A model generated the notes under the pieces. It made no database searches, had not been told where the DNA came from, and saw only the letters and a program-made list of their open reading frames with translations. From contig SZPK01000030.1 of the NCBI GenBank assembly GCA_030263665.1, forward strand, positions 1-64,000: DNA of 64,000 nucleotides. The letters run 5' to 3'. Of this stretch, positions 27,370 to 33,982 are shown one piece after another. The translations under genes were made by a program, and so were the position numbers. Positions within the stretch are counted from its first letter, which is position 1. Each line of letters opens with the position of its first letter. This DNA is from Villigracilis sp024434165 (GTDB taxonomy: Bacteria; Chloroflexota; Anaerolineae; Anaerolineales; Villigracilaceae).

Positions 27370-27588
27370 ATGTTGGTTTGTTTCGGAAGTTTGTTTTTGG
27401 TGGTGATCGGTTTGCTCGGCATTTTTGCCAAAGATATGATGTGGGACTTGACCGCCTGGCAAAACCAGATGAAGGGACTCGCCTCAGAGCGCACCGATAC
27501 TTGGGATACCATGACGACCATCGGCGGTGTGGTGGCAATCATCTTTGGTGTGCTGGGTGTGTATATGTTTTTTGCGAACGGGTTGTAG
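27370..27588 (+). CDS. Small membrane protein, 72 aa
   Basis: Two hydrophobic helices are seen, residues ~2-20 (LVCFGSLFLVVIGLLGIF) and ~50-70 (IGGVVAIIFGVLGVYMFF), joined by a polar loop rich in Trp and Asp. No family is recognised. It lies 79 bases after nurA in the same direction. A short Gly-Leu C-terminus suggests a complete protein. Confidence 0.65.
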   Translation: MLVCFGSLFLVVIGLLGIFAKDMMWDLTAWQNQMKGLASERTDTWDTMTTIGGVVAIIFGVLGVYMFFANGL

Positions 27589-27667
27589 GGATGACCCTCG
27601 CGGTCATCCTGATGGTCATCCTGATGGTCATCCCTGATGAAATGAAATATTGGGCTGCAAAAAGGAC

Positions 27668-27686
27668 AGGGGCGAGCCCCGCCCCT
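27668..27686. repeat. GGGGCG palindrome
   Basis: AGGGGCG (27668-27674) and CGCCCCT (27680-27686) form a 7-bp stem with a 5-base loop, placed 17 bases before the next ATG. A perfect relative with an 8-bp stem is at 33378-33396. Two preceding direct units of ATCCTGATGGTC lie at about 27605-27628. Confidence 0.6.
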
Positions 27687-27702
27687 ACGGAGACATGAAA
27701 CA

Positions 27703-28296
27703 ATGACACAACCAATCGAGATCGGACGTTTACTTCGGGCAGGGACGACGGGCTTCATTGCGGGCTGCCGTGTGAATCAGTTGAGCGTGCCTTCGTTTGG
27801 GGCGCTTGTCCGCGCGCCGCTGGGGGATGGGTATCAGGTGTATGGGCTTATCCACGATATTCACATTGACGATGACGGGCTGGTGCGCCAGTTGGTGACC
27901 GCCGACGGTGTGAGCGAGGAAGTGATGAAGGATAACCGCGAGCGCCGCATTGTGCCCGTGGAAATGTCCGTGCTGGCGGTGGGATATGAGCAGGATGGCA
28001 AAATCCATCATCTGCTGCCGCCGCGTCCGCCGCTGAGTTTGGATGTGATCTATCTATGTGACGATAAAGAGATTACCCGCTTTACAGAGAGGTTCGGGTA
28101 TTTCCGTCATATCTTGAATGGCAAGGATGTGCCTGTGGGCGAAGTTGTCGCCGCGCATATTTTGCAGGCGGGCAGGGCAAGGGGTGTGGATGGCGGGCGA
28201 TGGATCGAGTCCGCGACGCAGGAAGTGATCACGTTGCTGCGGGATGATTACCCGACGTTGATGAGTGTGCTGGGTGCTTTGGCGGATATTTCTTAA
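27703..28296 (+). CDS. HAS-barrel-like protein next to NurA/HerA, 197 aa
   Basis: I do not recognise a named family with certainty. The N-terminus (IEIGRLLRAGTTGFIAGC) followed by FGALVRAPLGDGYQVYGLIHDIH looks like the small barrel (HAS-barrel) found at the N-terminus of HerA-type translocases, and the herA product here begins with a related barrel (VVIQSGWWNYYGIVTDIQ). That suggests an accessory subunit for the NurA/HerA complex. No membrane segment or signal is seen. Confidence 0.65.
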   Translation: MTQPIEIGRLLRAGTTGFIAGCRVNQLSVPSFGALVRAPLGDGYQVYGLIHDIHIDDDGLVRQLVTADGVSEEVMKDNRERRIVPVEMSVLAVGYEQDGKIHHLLPPRPPLSLDVIYLCDDKEITRFTERFGYFRHILNGKDVPVGEVVAAHILQAGRARGVDGGRWIESATQEVITLLRDDYPTLMSVLGALADIS

Positions 28297-28305
28297 GAGC
28301 GATAA

Positions 28306-28383
28306 ACCACAAAGTGTCACGAAGGTACACGAAGGAAGAGCAAAGGTTTTAAACCTTAGTGACACTTCGTGAACCTTTGTGGT
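28306..28383. repeat. CACGAAG palindrome, upstream of the GxxExxY gene
   Basis: ACCACAAAG (28306-28314) pairs with CTTTGTGGT (28375-28383); further inside, GTGTCACGAAGG pairs imperfectly with CACTTCGTGAAC, and the centre is AAAGGTTTTAAACCTT. The whole 78 bases could form one long hairpin. A second copy of the same design lies at 28812-28888. Confidence 0.8.
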
Positions 28384-28400
28384 AAGTGGAAGGAGGAAAT

Positions 28401-28802
28401 ATGGAAAAGAAATTTTATGCGCCAGTCCCGCCGCATGTGGAGAAGGTTGGGAAGGCGGTGTTGGATGCGGCGTTTAAAGTCCATACCGCGCTGGGACCTG
28501 GGTTGTTGGAGTCGGTGTATGAGACTTGTACGGCGTTCGAGTTGAAGGAAAGCGGTTTGAGCGCCCCAACTCAGGTTGGTTTGCCTGTGACGTATCGCGG
28601 AATCAAGATGGATGCTGGGTTGCGTCCAGATATGGTCGTGGAAGATTGTGTAATTGTAGAGTTCAAATCAGTGGATACGATGCATCCGATCTTTGATGCG
28701 CAGTTGATTACGTATTTGAAGTTGACGGGTATCCGTTTGGGATTTTTGATCAATTTCAATGTGGTGCATTTGAAAGATGGGATTAAGCGGATTGTTGTGT
28801 AA
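28401..28802 (+). CDS. GxxExxY family protein, 133 aa
   Basis: The family motif is GPGLLESVYE (G-x2-E-x2-Y), preceded by VLDAAFKVHTALG and followed by DMVVEDCVIVEFKSVD, whose Asp and Glu-x-Lys form a PD-(D/E)XK nuclease-like pattern (D..EFK). Biochemical function is unknown for the family. The ATG at 28401 is chosen because AAGGAGG lies just before it; a GTG at 28386 would fall before that site. The gene lies between two palindromes (28306-28383 and 28812-28888) and splits the HAS-barrel gene from herA, so it looks like an inserted cassette. Codons are TTG-rich compared with the core genes. Confidence 0.88.
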   Translation: MEKKFYAPVPPHVEKVGKAVLDAAFKVHTALGPGLLESVYETCTAFELKESGLSAPTQVGLPVTYRGIKMDAGLRPDMVVEDCVIVEFKSVDTMHPIFDAQLITYLKLTGIRLGFLINFNVVHLKDGIKRIVV

Positions 28803-28811
28803 TGAGACTCA

Positions 28812-28888
28812 ACCACAAAGGGTCACAAAGGAACACGAAGGAAAACCAAAGGTTTTAAACCTTAGTGACCCTTCGTGACCCTTTTGGT
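28812..28888. repeat. CACGAAG palindrome, downstream of the GxxExxY gene
   Basis: Second copy of the long palindrome: ACCACAAAGGGTCACAAAGG at the left, AAAGGTTTTAAACCTT in the centre, CCTTCGTGACCCTTTTGGT at the right. It differs from the copy at 28306-28383 by paired changes in both arms (TGTCAC/GTGACA against GGTCAC/GTGACC), which keeps the pairing. It ends 15 bases before the herA ATG. Confidence 0.8.
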
Positions 28889-28902
28889 GAAAAGAGGTAT
28901 TT

Positions 28903-30633
28903 ATGGAACAACGAACTCAAATTGGATATTTGGTTGGCGGCGGGTTGAAGGAGAATTTTCGAGTCAGACTAACTGTCTCTCCGCAGGAGATTCAGGAGGG
29001 GGCGTTTGTGGTCATCCAGAGCGGATGGTGGAATTATTATGGGATCGTGACCGACATCCAACTCGGTGCGACCGACCCGCGCTTTGCAGATGAGCAGACG
29101 GAGGTGCGCTTCCCTGCGCATATCGCCAAGGCGCTGCATGGACAGACGTTGTATGCGAACCTTGAGGTGCTGCCGAATCTGATGCTGAACCTTGAGGTGC
29201 TGCCGAATCTGATGCTGGAGGTGGGTCCCGAATTGGGCACGCCTGAGTATAAGGATTGGCAGGGAAGAATCGCTGCGGGCTTGAAGGATGCGCCGCGCAT
29301 TTTGCCTGTCAAGAATGTACCGCCGCACCATGCAGTCGTGTCGCTGGCGAATGAGGGCGATATTGCAGAAATCTTTGGCGATCCAAACAAAGAAGGTAAT
29401 TTTGTAATTGGGTATACGCGCGAGCAGAATCATCCCGTGTGCATTGATTTGGATAAGTTCGTGCAGCGGTCATCGGGAGTCTTCGGGGCGACGGGGACGG
29501 GTAAGTCGTTCCTGACGCGCTTGGTGCTGGCGGGGTTGATGAAGCACAATCAGGCTTCTGTGTTGGTGCTGGATATGCACAACGAGTATGGGTTTGACGA
29601 TGTGGCTTCCGACACGAAAAAAGCCGTGAAGGGTTTGAAGACCCTGTTCAAGGGCGGAGTCCGATGCGTTGGCTTGGGAGCAGGTAGCACCATCAGAGGC
29701 AATCAAGTTGACTTTAATTTGGAAATCTCGACGGGTGATATTTCCACATCTGATATTGAAACGCTTTCACGCGAGTTGAATCTGCGCGAGACCACGCCGA
29801 CGATCCTGAATGCGTTGTATGGCACGTTCAAGGAGAAGTGGTTTGCGGCGTTTCGTTCGATGAGCCGTGAGACGGTGATGATCGAAGATGAAAGAGGAAA
29901 GACGAAAGAGGTGCCTGCGGAGGGGAGCGTGGCGAAGTGGGCGATGGAGAACGGTGTGAATGTGATGGCGGCGGAAGCGCTTCATGACAAACTGCGACGG
30001 CTGTTCAGCCAACCCTATATCGTGGACAACCCGGCAGCGGATTCGGTGGCGCAGATCATTCAGTCGTTGGAGGCGGGCAAGCATGTGGTGCTGTCGTTCG
30101 GCGAGCATGAGAGTGATTTGGATTATCTGCTGGTGTCGAATTTGCTGACGCGCAAGATCCGCGCGGCGTGGGAGAAGAAGACGAATGAGTTCCGCACGCA
30201 CGGTAAGGCGGAGCCGCGTCCGTTGATCATTGTGGTGGAGGAGGCGCATAAACTGCTCAACCGTGAGATGGCGGCGCAGACGACCTTTGCGACCATCGCG
30301 CGCGAGCTGCGCAAATATTATGTGACGCTGTTGATCGTGGATCAGCGTCCGTCGCAGATCTATGATGAGGTGATGAGTCAGTTGGGCACGCGCATCAGCG
30401 GCTGGCTGGGCGATGATCTGGATATTCAGGCGGTGCTTTCGGGTCTTTCGGGGCGCGATTCGCTGCGCGGGATGCTGGCGCGTTTGCAGCCGAAGGAAGA
30501 GGTGCTGCTGCTCGGTTGGGGCGTGCCGATGCCGCTGCCTGTACGCTCACGGCGCTATGATGAGGCGTTTTGGAAGGAGATGGGGAAGGGCAAGAGGAGT
30601 AGTGAGGAGATAAATAGAGAATTAGGCTTTTAG
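28903..30633 (+). CDS. herA: HerA-type ATP-dependent DNA translocase, 576 aa
   Basis: The N-terminal ~100 residues form a HAS-barrel. The P-loop ATPase (DUF87/FtsK-HerA class) follows with Walker A GATGTGKS at residues ~195-202, Walker B LIIVVEEAHKLL near ~445 and a sensor/arginine-finger region RGMLARLQ near the end. HerA forms a hexameric ring that drives NurA. Residues 86-105 contain a perfect 10-residue tandem duplication NLEVLPNLML. Only a weak AAGAGGT precedes the ATG. The gene probably belonged to one unit with nurA before the GxxExxY cassette entered. Confidence 0.92.
   Translation: MEQRTQIGYLVGGGLKENFRVRLTVSPQEIQEGAFVVIQSGWWNYYGIVTDIQLGATDPRFADEQTEVRFPAHIAKALHGQTLYANLEVLPNLMLNLEVLPNLMLEVGPELGTPEYKDWQGRIAAGLKDAPRILPVKNVPPHHAVVSLANEGDIAEIFGDPNKEGNFVIGYTREQNHPVCIDLDKFVQRSSGVFGATGTGKSFLTRLVLAGLMKHNQASVLVLDMHNEYGFDDVASDTKKAVKGLKTLFKGGVRCVGLGAGSTIRGNQVDFNLEISTGDISTSDIETLSRELNLRETTPTILNALYGTFKEKWFAAFRSMSRETVMIEDERGKTKEVPAEGSVAKWAMENGVNVMAAEALHDKLRRLFSQPYIVDNPAADSVAQIIQSLEAGKHVVLSFGEHESDLDYLLVSNLLTRKIRAAWEKKTNEFRTHGKAEPRPLIIVVEEAHKLLNREMAAQTTFATIARELRKYYVTLLIVDQRPSQIYDEVMSQLGTRISGWLGDDLDIQAVLSGLSGRDSLRGMLARLQPKEEVLLLGWGVPMPLPVRSRRYDEAFWKEMGKGKRSSEEINRELGF
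29158..29217 (+). repeat. Perfect 30-bp in-frame tandem duplication in herA
   Basis: Two identical copies of a 30-base unit (29158-29187 and 29188-29217) encode NLEVLPNLML twice in the barrel region. Identity at every third base shows a recent event or an assembly artefact. Confidence 0.9.
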
Positions 30634-30702
30634 TGAAGAGGAGAATTTGCCTGTCCCGTCGTTAGACGGGGAAGGAGCTGGGGTTTGGTGGGTAGTGCTT
30701 TG

Positions 30703-30737
30703 ACCACGAAGTGTCACGAAGGGGCACGAAGGTTTTT
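30703..30737. repeat. CACGAAG half-repeat after herA
   Basis: ACCACGAAGTGTCACGAAGG followed by GGCACGAAGG matches the left arm of the palindromes around the GxxExxY gene but lacks the right arm. The preceding bases (GGGTTTGGTGGGTA) are shared with 31983-31997, upstream of another such repeat. Confidence 0.6.
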
Positions 30738-30789
30738 AAGAACAGGCTCTGTGTGAGGTCTGTTTTTAATTAAGGTGTTGCTAAATCCT

Positions 30790-30808
30790 GTATATTATAG
30801 TAATATAC
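30790..30808 (+). promoter_or_regulatory. Palindromic operator candidate for brnTA
   Basis: GTATATTA (30790-30797) and TAATATAC (30801-30808) flank a 3-base centre, 4 bases before the BrnT ATG. BrnTA-type operons are autoregulated by the antitoxin, and the palindrome overlaps the likely -10 region, so an autoregulatory site is an apt guess. Confidence 0.55.
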
Positions 30809-30812
30809 AAAT

Positions 30813-31112
30813 ATGATTGTTCTTAGCCAACTGACTGGGTTTGATTGGGATGAGAGTAACCGCGAAAAGAACTGGGAGAAACACCAGGTTCTGGCAAGCG
30901 AATGTGAAGAGGTCTTTTTCAATCTACCGTTATTGCTTCAACCAGACCCAAATCATTCCCAAGAGGAACCACGTTACTTTGTACTCGGTCATACAACGGC
31001 AAACAGGCGTTTATTTATTGCTTTTACTGTACGCGATAACAAAATTCGAGTGATTTCCGCCCGCGACATGAGCAAGAAGGAGCGAAAAATTTATGAGCAA
31101 ACCAATTCCTAA
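30813..31112 (+). CDS. brnT: BrnT-family toxin, 99 aa
   Basis: FDWDESNREKNWEKHQV near residue 10 and a C-terminal IRVISARDMSKKERKIYE are the signature of BrnT, a RelE-fold ribonuclease toxin that halts translation; RxxSAR with the terminal Arg/Lys residues is the active-site end. It overlaps the antitoxin gene by 20 bases, the usual toxin-first order of this family. Confidence 0.9.
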   Translation: MIVLSQLTGFDWDESNREKNWEKHQVLASECEEVFFNLPLLLQPDPNHSQEEPRYFVLGHTTANRRLFIAFTVRDNKIRVISARDMSKKERKIYEQTNS

Positions 31113-31380
31113 ATTCAAAAATGAAGATGAAGAGCGCGAATTCTGGAGCGAGAATGACTCTTCTGAATATCTCAATTGGGAAAATGCCGAACGGGCGTTA
31201 TTCCCGAACTTAAAACCTTCCACTAAAGCGATTTCCATTCGTTTGCCTGAATCGCTTTTGGATGCAATACGTCAACTGGCGAATGAACGCGATGTGCCAT
31301 ATCAATCCTTGATTAAGATGTATTTGCAGGAACGAATCGAAGAGGACTTCAAGGCGCGAAACATGCCAAATGCAGGTTGA
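31093..31380 (+). CDS. brnA: BrnA-like/CopG ribbon-helix-helix antitoxin, 95 aa
   Basis: The N-terminal PKFKNEDEEREFWSENDSS is the BrnT-binding region and KAISIRLPESLLDAIRQLANERDVPYQSLIKMYLQERI is a ribbon-helix-helix DNA-binding domain. It should neutralise BrnT and repress the operon through the palindrome at 30790-30808. Confidence 0.88.
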   Translation: MSKPIPKFKNEDEEREFWSENDSSEYLNWENAERALFPNLKPSTKAISIRLPESLLDAIRQLANERDVPYQSLIKMYLQERIEEDFKARNMPNAG

Positions 31381-31402
31381 TGTAGAGAATGGAGTGTATC
31401 TT

Positions 31403-31624
31403 ATGCAATTCAAGGACATTATCACAATCGAAGCAGGGAAGAGGGGTGGCAAGCCATGTATTCGCGGAATGCGAATCACGGTCTATGATGTGTTGGAGTA
31501 TCTTGCTTCGGGCATGACCGAGCAGGAAATTTTGCAGGACTTCCCGTATCTTACGAAAGAAGACATCCTTGCCTGTTTGGGGTTCGCGGCAGCGCGTGAA
31601 CGGGTGATGGTGGCTGTGCAATGA
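31403..31624 (+). CDS. DUF433 antitoxin-like protein, 73 aa
   Basis: RGGKPCIRGMRITVYDVLEYLASGMTEQEILQDFPYLTKEDI is the conserved DUF433 core, a winged-helix-like small protein found paired with DUF5615 PIN-like proteins. GGAG lies 8 bases before the ATG at 31403; an earlier ATG at 31370 lies inside brnA and adds residues without family match. Its stop overlaps the start of the next gene (ATGA). Confidence 0.85.
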   Translation: MQFKDIITIEAGKRGGKPCIRGMRITVYDVLEYLASGMTEQEILQDFPYLTKEDILACLGFAAARERVMVAVQ

Positions 31625-31955
31625 AGTTACTGTTATTCGACCAGAACTTATCACCCCGCCTTGTAGAACGACTGGCGGATGTTTACCTGAATCTGTTCAC
31701 GTTTTTCCGCTTGGGCTGGGCGATGCAATGGACATCGAAATTTGGCAATATGCCCATGACCATGATTATATGATTGTGACCAAAGATGCCGATTTCAGCG
31801 AGTTTGGAGTTTTGAAGGGATTTCCGCCGAAGATCATTTGGATTCGTCGTGGAAATTGTTCGACGAAAGATATTGAAATGATTTTGCGGGAAAACTATTT
31901 GGCTATCAGTCAACTAAGTGACGATGGGGAGACTGGGATTTTGACATTGTTCTAA
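31621..31955 (+). pseudogene. DUF5615 PIN-like toxin gene with a frameshift
   Basis: The first part reads MKLLLFDQNLSPRLVERLADVY, the DUF5615 start with its Asp; the second reads DIEIWQYAHDHDYMIVTKDADFSEFG, the family core with metal-binding Asp residues, but in the next frame. Adding one C after TAC near 31686 (TACCTGAA to TACCCTGAA) restores the expected PESVHVFPLGLGDAMDIEIW. So one base is missing. It may be a true inactivation or a sequencing error in a C-run. It pairs with the DUF433 gene through an ATGA overlap. Confidence 0.85.
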
Positions 31956-32002
31956 ACCCTGCGAGGAGAATTTGTGGGAGTTGGGGTTTGGTGGGTAATT
32001 TT

Positions 32003-32032
32003 TAACCGCGATGGGCACGAAGTACACGAAGG
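32003..32032. repeat. CACGAAG half-repeat
   Basis: AACCGCGATGGGCACGAAGTACACGAAGG is a relative of the left arm of the palindromes at 28306 and 28812. It lies just before the cysteine-rich small gene. Confidence 0.55.
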
Positions 32033-32042
32033 TTTTTGATTT

Positions 32043-32279
32043 TTGGCAAAGACGAAGTGGAAGGGTAAAAGGCTTGTTGGTTGTGAAAGCACAAACCACA
32101 ATTCATGCAAAGGTGAACTTTGGGAGTGTGAACGTTGCCATAAAAAGGTTTGTTGGGAAGAAGGCTCGACAGACTTACTCGAACTGTGTGATGATTGCTG
32201 GCACGATATCCGTGTTTTGGGACAAAATTATCTGTCTCCTTTAGATCAATGGAAGGCGATTAATGAAAATCTCTCTTGA
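32043..32279 (+). CDS. Small cysteine-rich, probably zinc-binding protein, 78 aa
   Basis: Seven cysteines are arranged as C-x7-C-x6-CERC-x4-C, then a final C-x2-C (LCDDC). This looks like a zinc ribbon. The family is not recognised. The start codon is TTG with no clear ribosome site, and a CACGAAG repeat abuts it, so the original 5-prime end may have been lost. It overlaps the next gene by 17 bases. Confidence 0.55.
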   Translation: MAKTKWKGKRLVGCESTNHNSCKGELWECERCHKKVCWEEGSTDLLELCDDCWHDIRVLGQNYLSPLDQWKAINENLS

Positions 32280-32493
32280 TGGTGCTTTGGAATTTGAGTT
32301 CTTTCAACTTGAAGATATTGTGAAAGCAGAACAGTTTGCCGAAAGCAATGGCGGTACAGTTTATTCTTGGAAAACTACTGGGTATTCCAATTGGCTGGAA
32401 AAGAAATTATCGGTTGCTGATGTTATCGGTCTCGCTGTGCTTCCAAATGGAATGCCTGATTGGATAGAATTACCTGACGACATGGATGACTGA
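32263..32493 (+). CDS. Hypothetical protein, 76 aa
   Basis: An acidic small protein beginning MKISLDGALEFEFFQLEDIVKAEQFAE and ending ELPDDMDD. No family is recognised. It overlaps the preceding gene and ends 16 bases before dpnI, so the three may be one unit. It could be a partner of the restriction enzyme or simply a passenger. Confidence 0.55.
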   Translation: MKISLDGALEFEFFQLEDIVKAEQFAESNGGTVYSWKTTGYSNWLEKKLSVADVIGLAVLPNGMPDWIELPDDMDD

Positions 32494-32509
32494 ATAAGGA
32501 AGATGTTTC

Positions 32510-33283
32510 ATGGAATTGATACTTTCAAAGTTCTCCGCAAGCGAATACAAAAGTCAAGCACAGAAGATTCGTGTGATGACGGAAGGCTGGGTAAATAAAT
32601 CGGTTTTTTGCCCCAATTGCGGAAGTTCGTTAAATTCCTTTGAAAATAATTCGCCAGTTGCAGATTTTTACTGTAAGAAGTGTGCAGAAGAATACGAACT
32701 GAAATCTAAGAATGGGGAAATGGGAAAGAAGATTGTAGATGGCGCATATTCCACGATGATTGAGCGACTGAAATCAGACAACAACCCGAATTTCTTTTTT
32801 CTGACATACGACAAGTCCACGCTGGAGGTGCGGAATTTCCTGACCATCCCGAAGTACTTCTTTGTCCCAGCGATCATAGAGAAGCGCAAGGCGCTGAGTC
32901 CCACCGCGAGACGGGCGGGCTGGGTCGGCTGCAATATTGATGTGAGCAATATCCCTGAGATTGGGAAAATCTTCTTTGTCCAAAACGGCGTCCGCAAAAG
33001 CAAAGATGAGGTGCTCGAAAAATGGAGCAAAACCGATTTTGTCAAAGCCGCGCAGAGCGTCGAGTCAAAGGGCTGGCTGTTGGATGTGTTGATGTGCGTG
33101 GAGAAGATCAAGCAACCTGAGTTTTCGTTGGAAGATGTCTATGGGTTTGAAGGGGTGTTGCAAGCCAAGCATCCGTCAAATCACAATGTGAGGGCGAAGG
33201 TCCGCCAGCAGTTGCAGTTTTTGCGGGATAAAGGCGTGATCGATTTCGTGGGACGTGGTCAATATCGGATGATTGGTAGGTAG
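32510..33283 (+). CDS. dpnI: DpnI-type methyl-directed restriction endonuclease, 257 aa
   Basis: The sequence follows Streptococcus DpnI closely from end to end (EYKSQAQKIRVMTEGWV, DNNPNFFFLTYDK, LSPTARRAGWVGCNID, RQQLQFLRDKGVIDF). Zinc-binding cysteines are at 34, 37, 55 and 58; the PD-(D/E)XK catalytic residues Asp52, Glu63 and Lys65 are intact. The C-terminal winged-helix domain senses methyladenine. It should cut GATC when both adenines are methylated, so the host is expected to lack Dam-type methylation. No partner methylase is seen, so it acts as a stand-alone defence. Base composition is AT-rich compared with core genes, consistent with transfer. Confidence 0.93.
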   Translation: MELILSKFSASEYKSQAQKIRVMTEGWVNKSVFCPNCGSSLNSFENNSPVADFYCKKCAEEYELKSKNGEMGKKIVDGAYSTMIERLKSDNNPNFFFLTYDKSTLEVRNFLTIPKYFFVPAIIEKRKALSPTARRAGWVGCNIDVSNIPEIGKIFFVQNGVRKSKDEVLEKWSKTDFVKAAQSVESKGWLLDVLMCVEKIKQPEFSLEDVYGFEGVLQAKHPSNHNVRAKVRQQLQFLRDKGVIDFVGRGQYRMIGR

Positions 33284-33294
33284 GGACACGGCTT

Positions 33295-33633
33295 GTGCCA
33301 CGAAGTGGTATCCCCGTGCCCAAGGATGATGGTGAAAATTCAATTTCACAGAATAACGATATGTCTGGTGAGAACTTGGGCGGGGAAACCCCGCCCCTGC
33401 GAATATTCAACGGAACACCGACATTGGGACAGGTAATTGCATATTTCAAATATCAATCCACGAAGGAAATGAACAAGGCAGAAAACACAGGCACGGTCAC
33501 AAAATTTTGGCAAAGGAATTATTACGAACATATCATCCGCGATGAGACCGACCTGCAAAACAAAACCGATTACATTGAATCGAATCCGCTGTTGTGGGAC
33601 GAAGATGACGAGAACCCTGCCAATATGAAGTAA
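33295..33633 (+). pseudogene. C-terminal remnant of a REP-associated tyrosine transposase (IS200-like)
   Basis: LGQVIAYFKYQSTKEMNK followed by FWQRNYYEHIIRDETDLQ and YIESNPLLWDEDDENP is the C-terminal half of RAYT/Y1-transposase-like proteins. The N-terminal HUH-motif half is missing, because the dpnI stop lies only 12 bases upstream. A perfect GGGCGGGG-AAA-CCCCGCCC palindrome (33378-33396) lies inside the frame and gives GGETPPL. A second imperfect palindrome, GGGACACGG against CCGTGCCC, lies at about 33284-33321. It marks a dead end of a REP/RAYT system. Confidence 0.8.
33378..33396. repeat. REP-like palindrome in the transposase remnant
   Basis: GGGCGGGG (33378-33385) and CCCCGCCC (33389-33396) form a perfect 8-bp stem with loop AAA, followed by TGCG. 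It is the tightest member of the GGGGCG family of this window. Confidence 0.8.
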
Positions 33634-33640
33634 CGAGAAA

Positions 33641-33668
33641 ACACTGGGATGGATGTCCCAGTGTTTTT
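33641..33668 (+). terminator. Terminator hairpin, copy 1 of 3
   Basis: ACACTGGGA and TCCCAGTGT pair around TGGATG, followed by TTTT. The same hairpin and flank (GATTTGAGG) occurs at 34439-34466 and 36460-36487. Confidence 0.8.
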
Positions 33669-33689
33669 GATTTGAGGTGGAATGATATG

Positions 33690-33718
33690 TTGCACTACGC
33701 AACCAGATTTGATACAAT
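33690..33718 (+). promoter_or_regulatory. Sigma-70-like promoter of the FitAB pair
   Basis: TTGCAC at 33690-33695 and TACAAT at 33713-33718 are separated by exactly 17 bases, 22 bases before the antitoxin ATG. Confidence 0.65.
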
Positions 33719-33739
33719 GTGGTTAGAAAGGAAGACGCT

Positions 33740-33982
33740 ATGAATATTCTTCACGTCCGCAGTGTGCCCGATGATTTATACGCACGGCTACAAAAATTAG
33801 CCCAATCAAAAAATCGTTCTTTGAGCGCCCAGGTGATCATCTTGTTGACACAGGCAATCGAAGATGAGGAGCGGCGCAAGAAGCAGGCAAAAACTTTGAA
33901 CTCCATTCGCCGTCGCCGTTTCACGCCTCCTAAAAATGCACCTACTTCGCTTGAATTGTTGAAAGAAGATAGGTCTCGATGA
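33740..33982 (+). CDS. FitA-like ribbon-helix-helix antitoxin, 80 aa
   Basis: NILHVRSVPDDLYARLQKLAQSKNRSLSAQVIILLTQAIE is the Arc/FitA ribbon-helix-helix domain. The Lys/Arg-rich tail (RRRRF, then SLELLKEDRSR) would wrap the toxin. AGAAAGGAAG lies before the ATG at 33740, which decides against the in-frame start at 33719. It overlaps the PIN toxin by 4 bases. Confidence 0.9.
   Translation: MNILHVRSVPDDLYARLQKLAQSKNRSLSAQVIILLTQAIEDEERRKKQAKTLNSIRRRRFTPPKNAPTSLELLKEDRSR

Noticed and set aside
27605..27628. Small tandem repeat (ATCCTGATGGTC twice) as a coding element
   Set aside because: It lies between genes and any reading through it has no start with a ribosome site.
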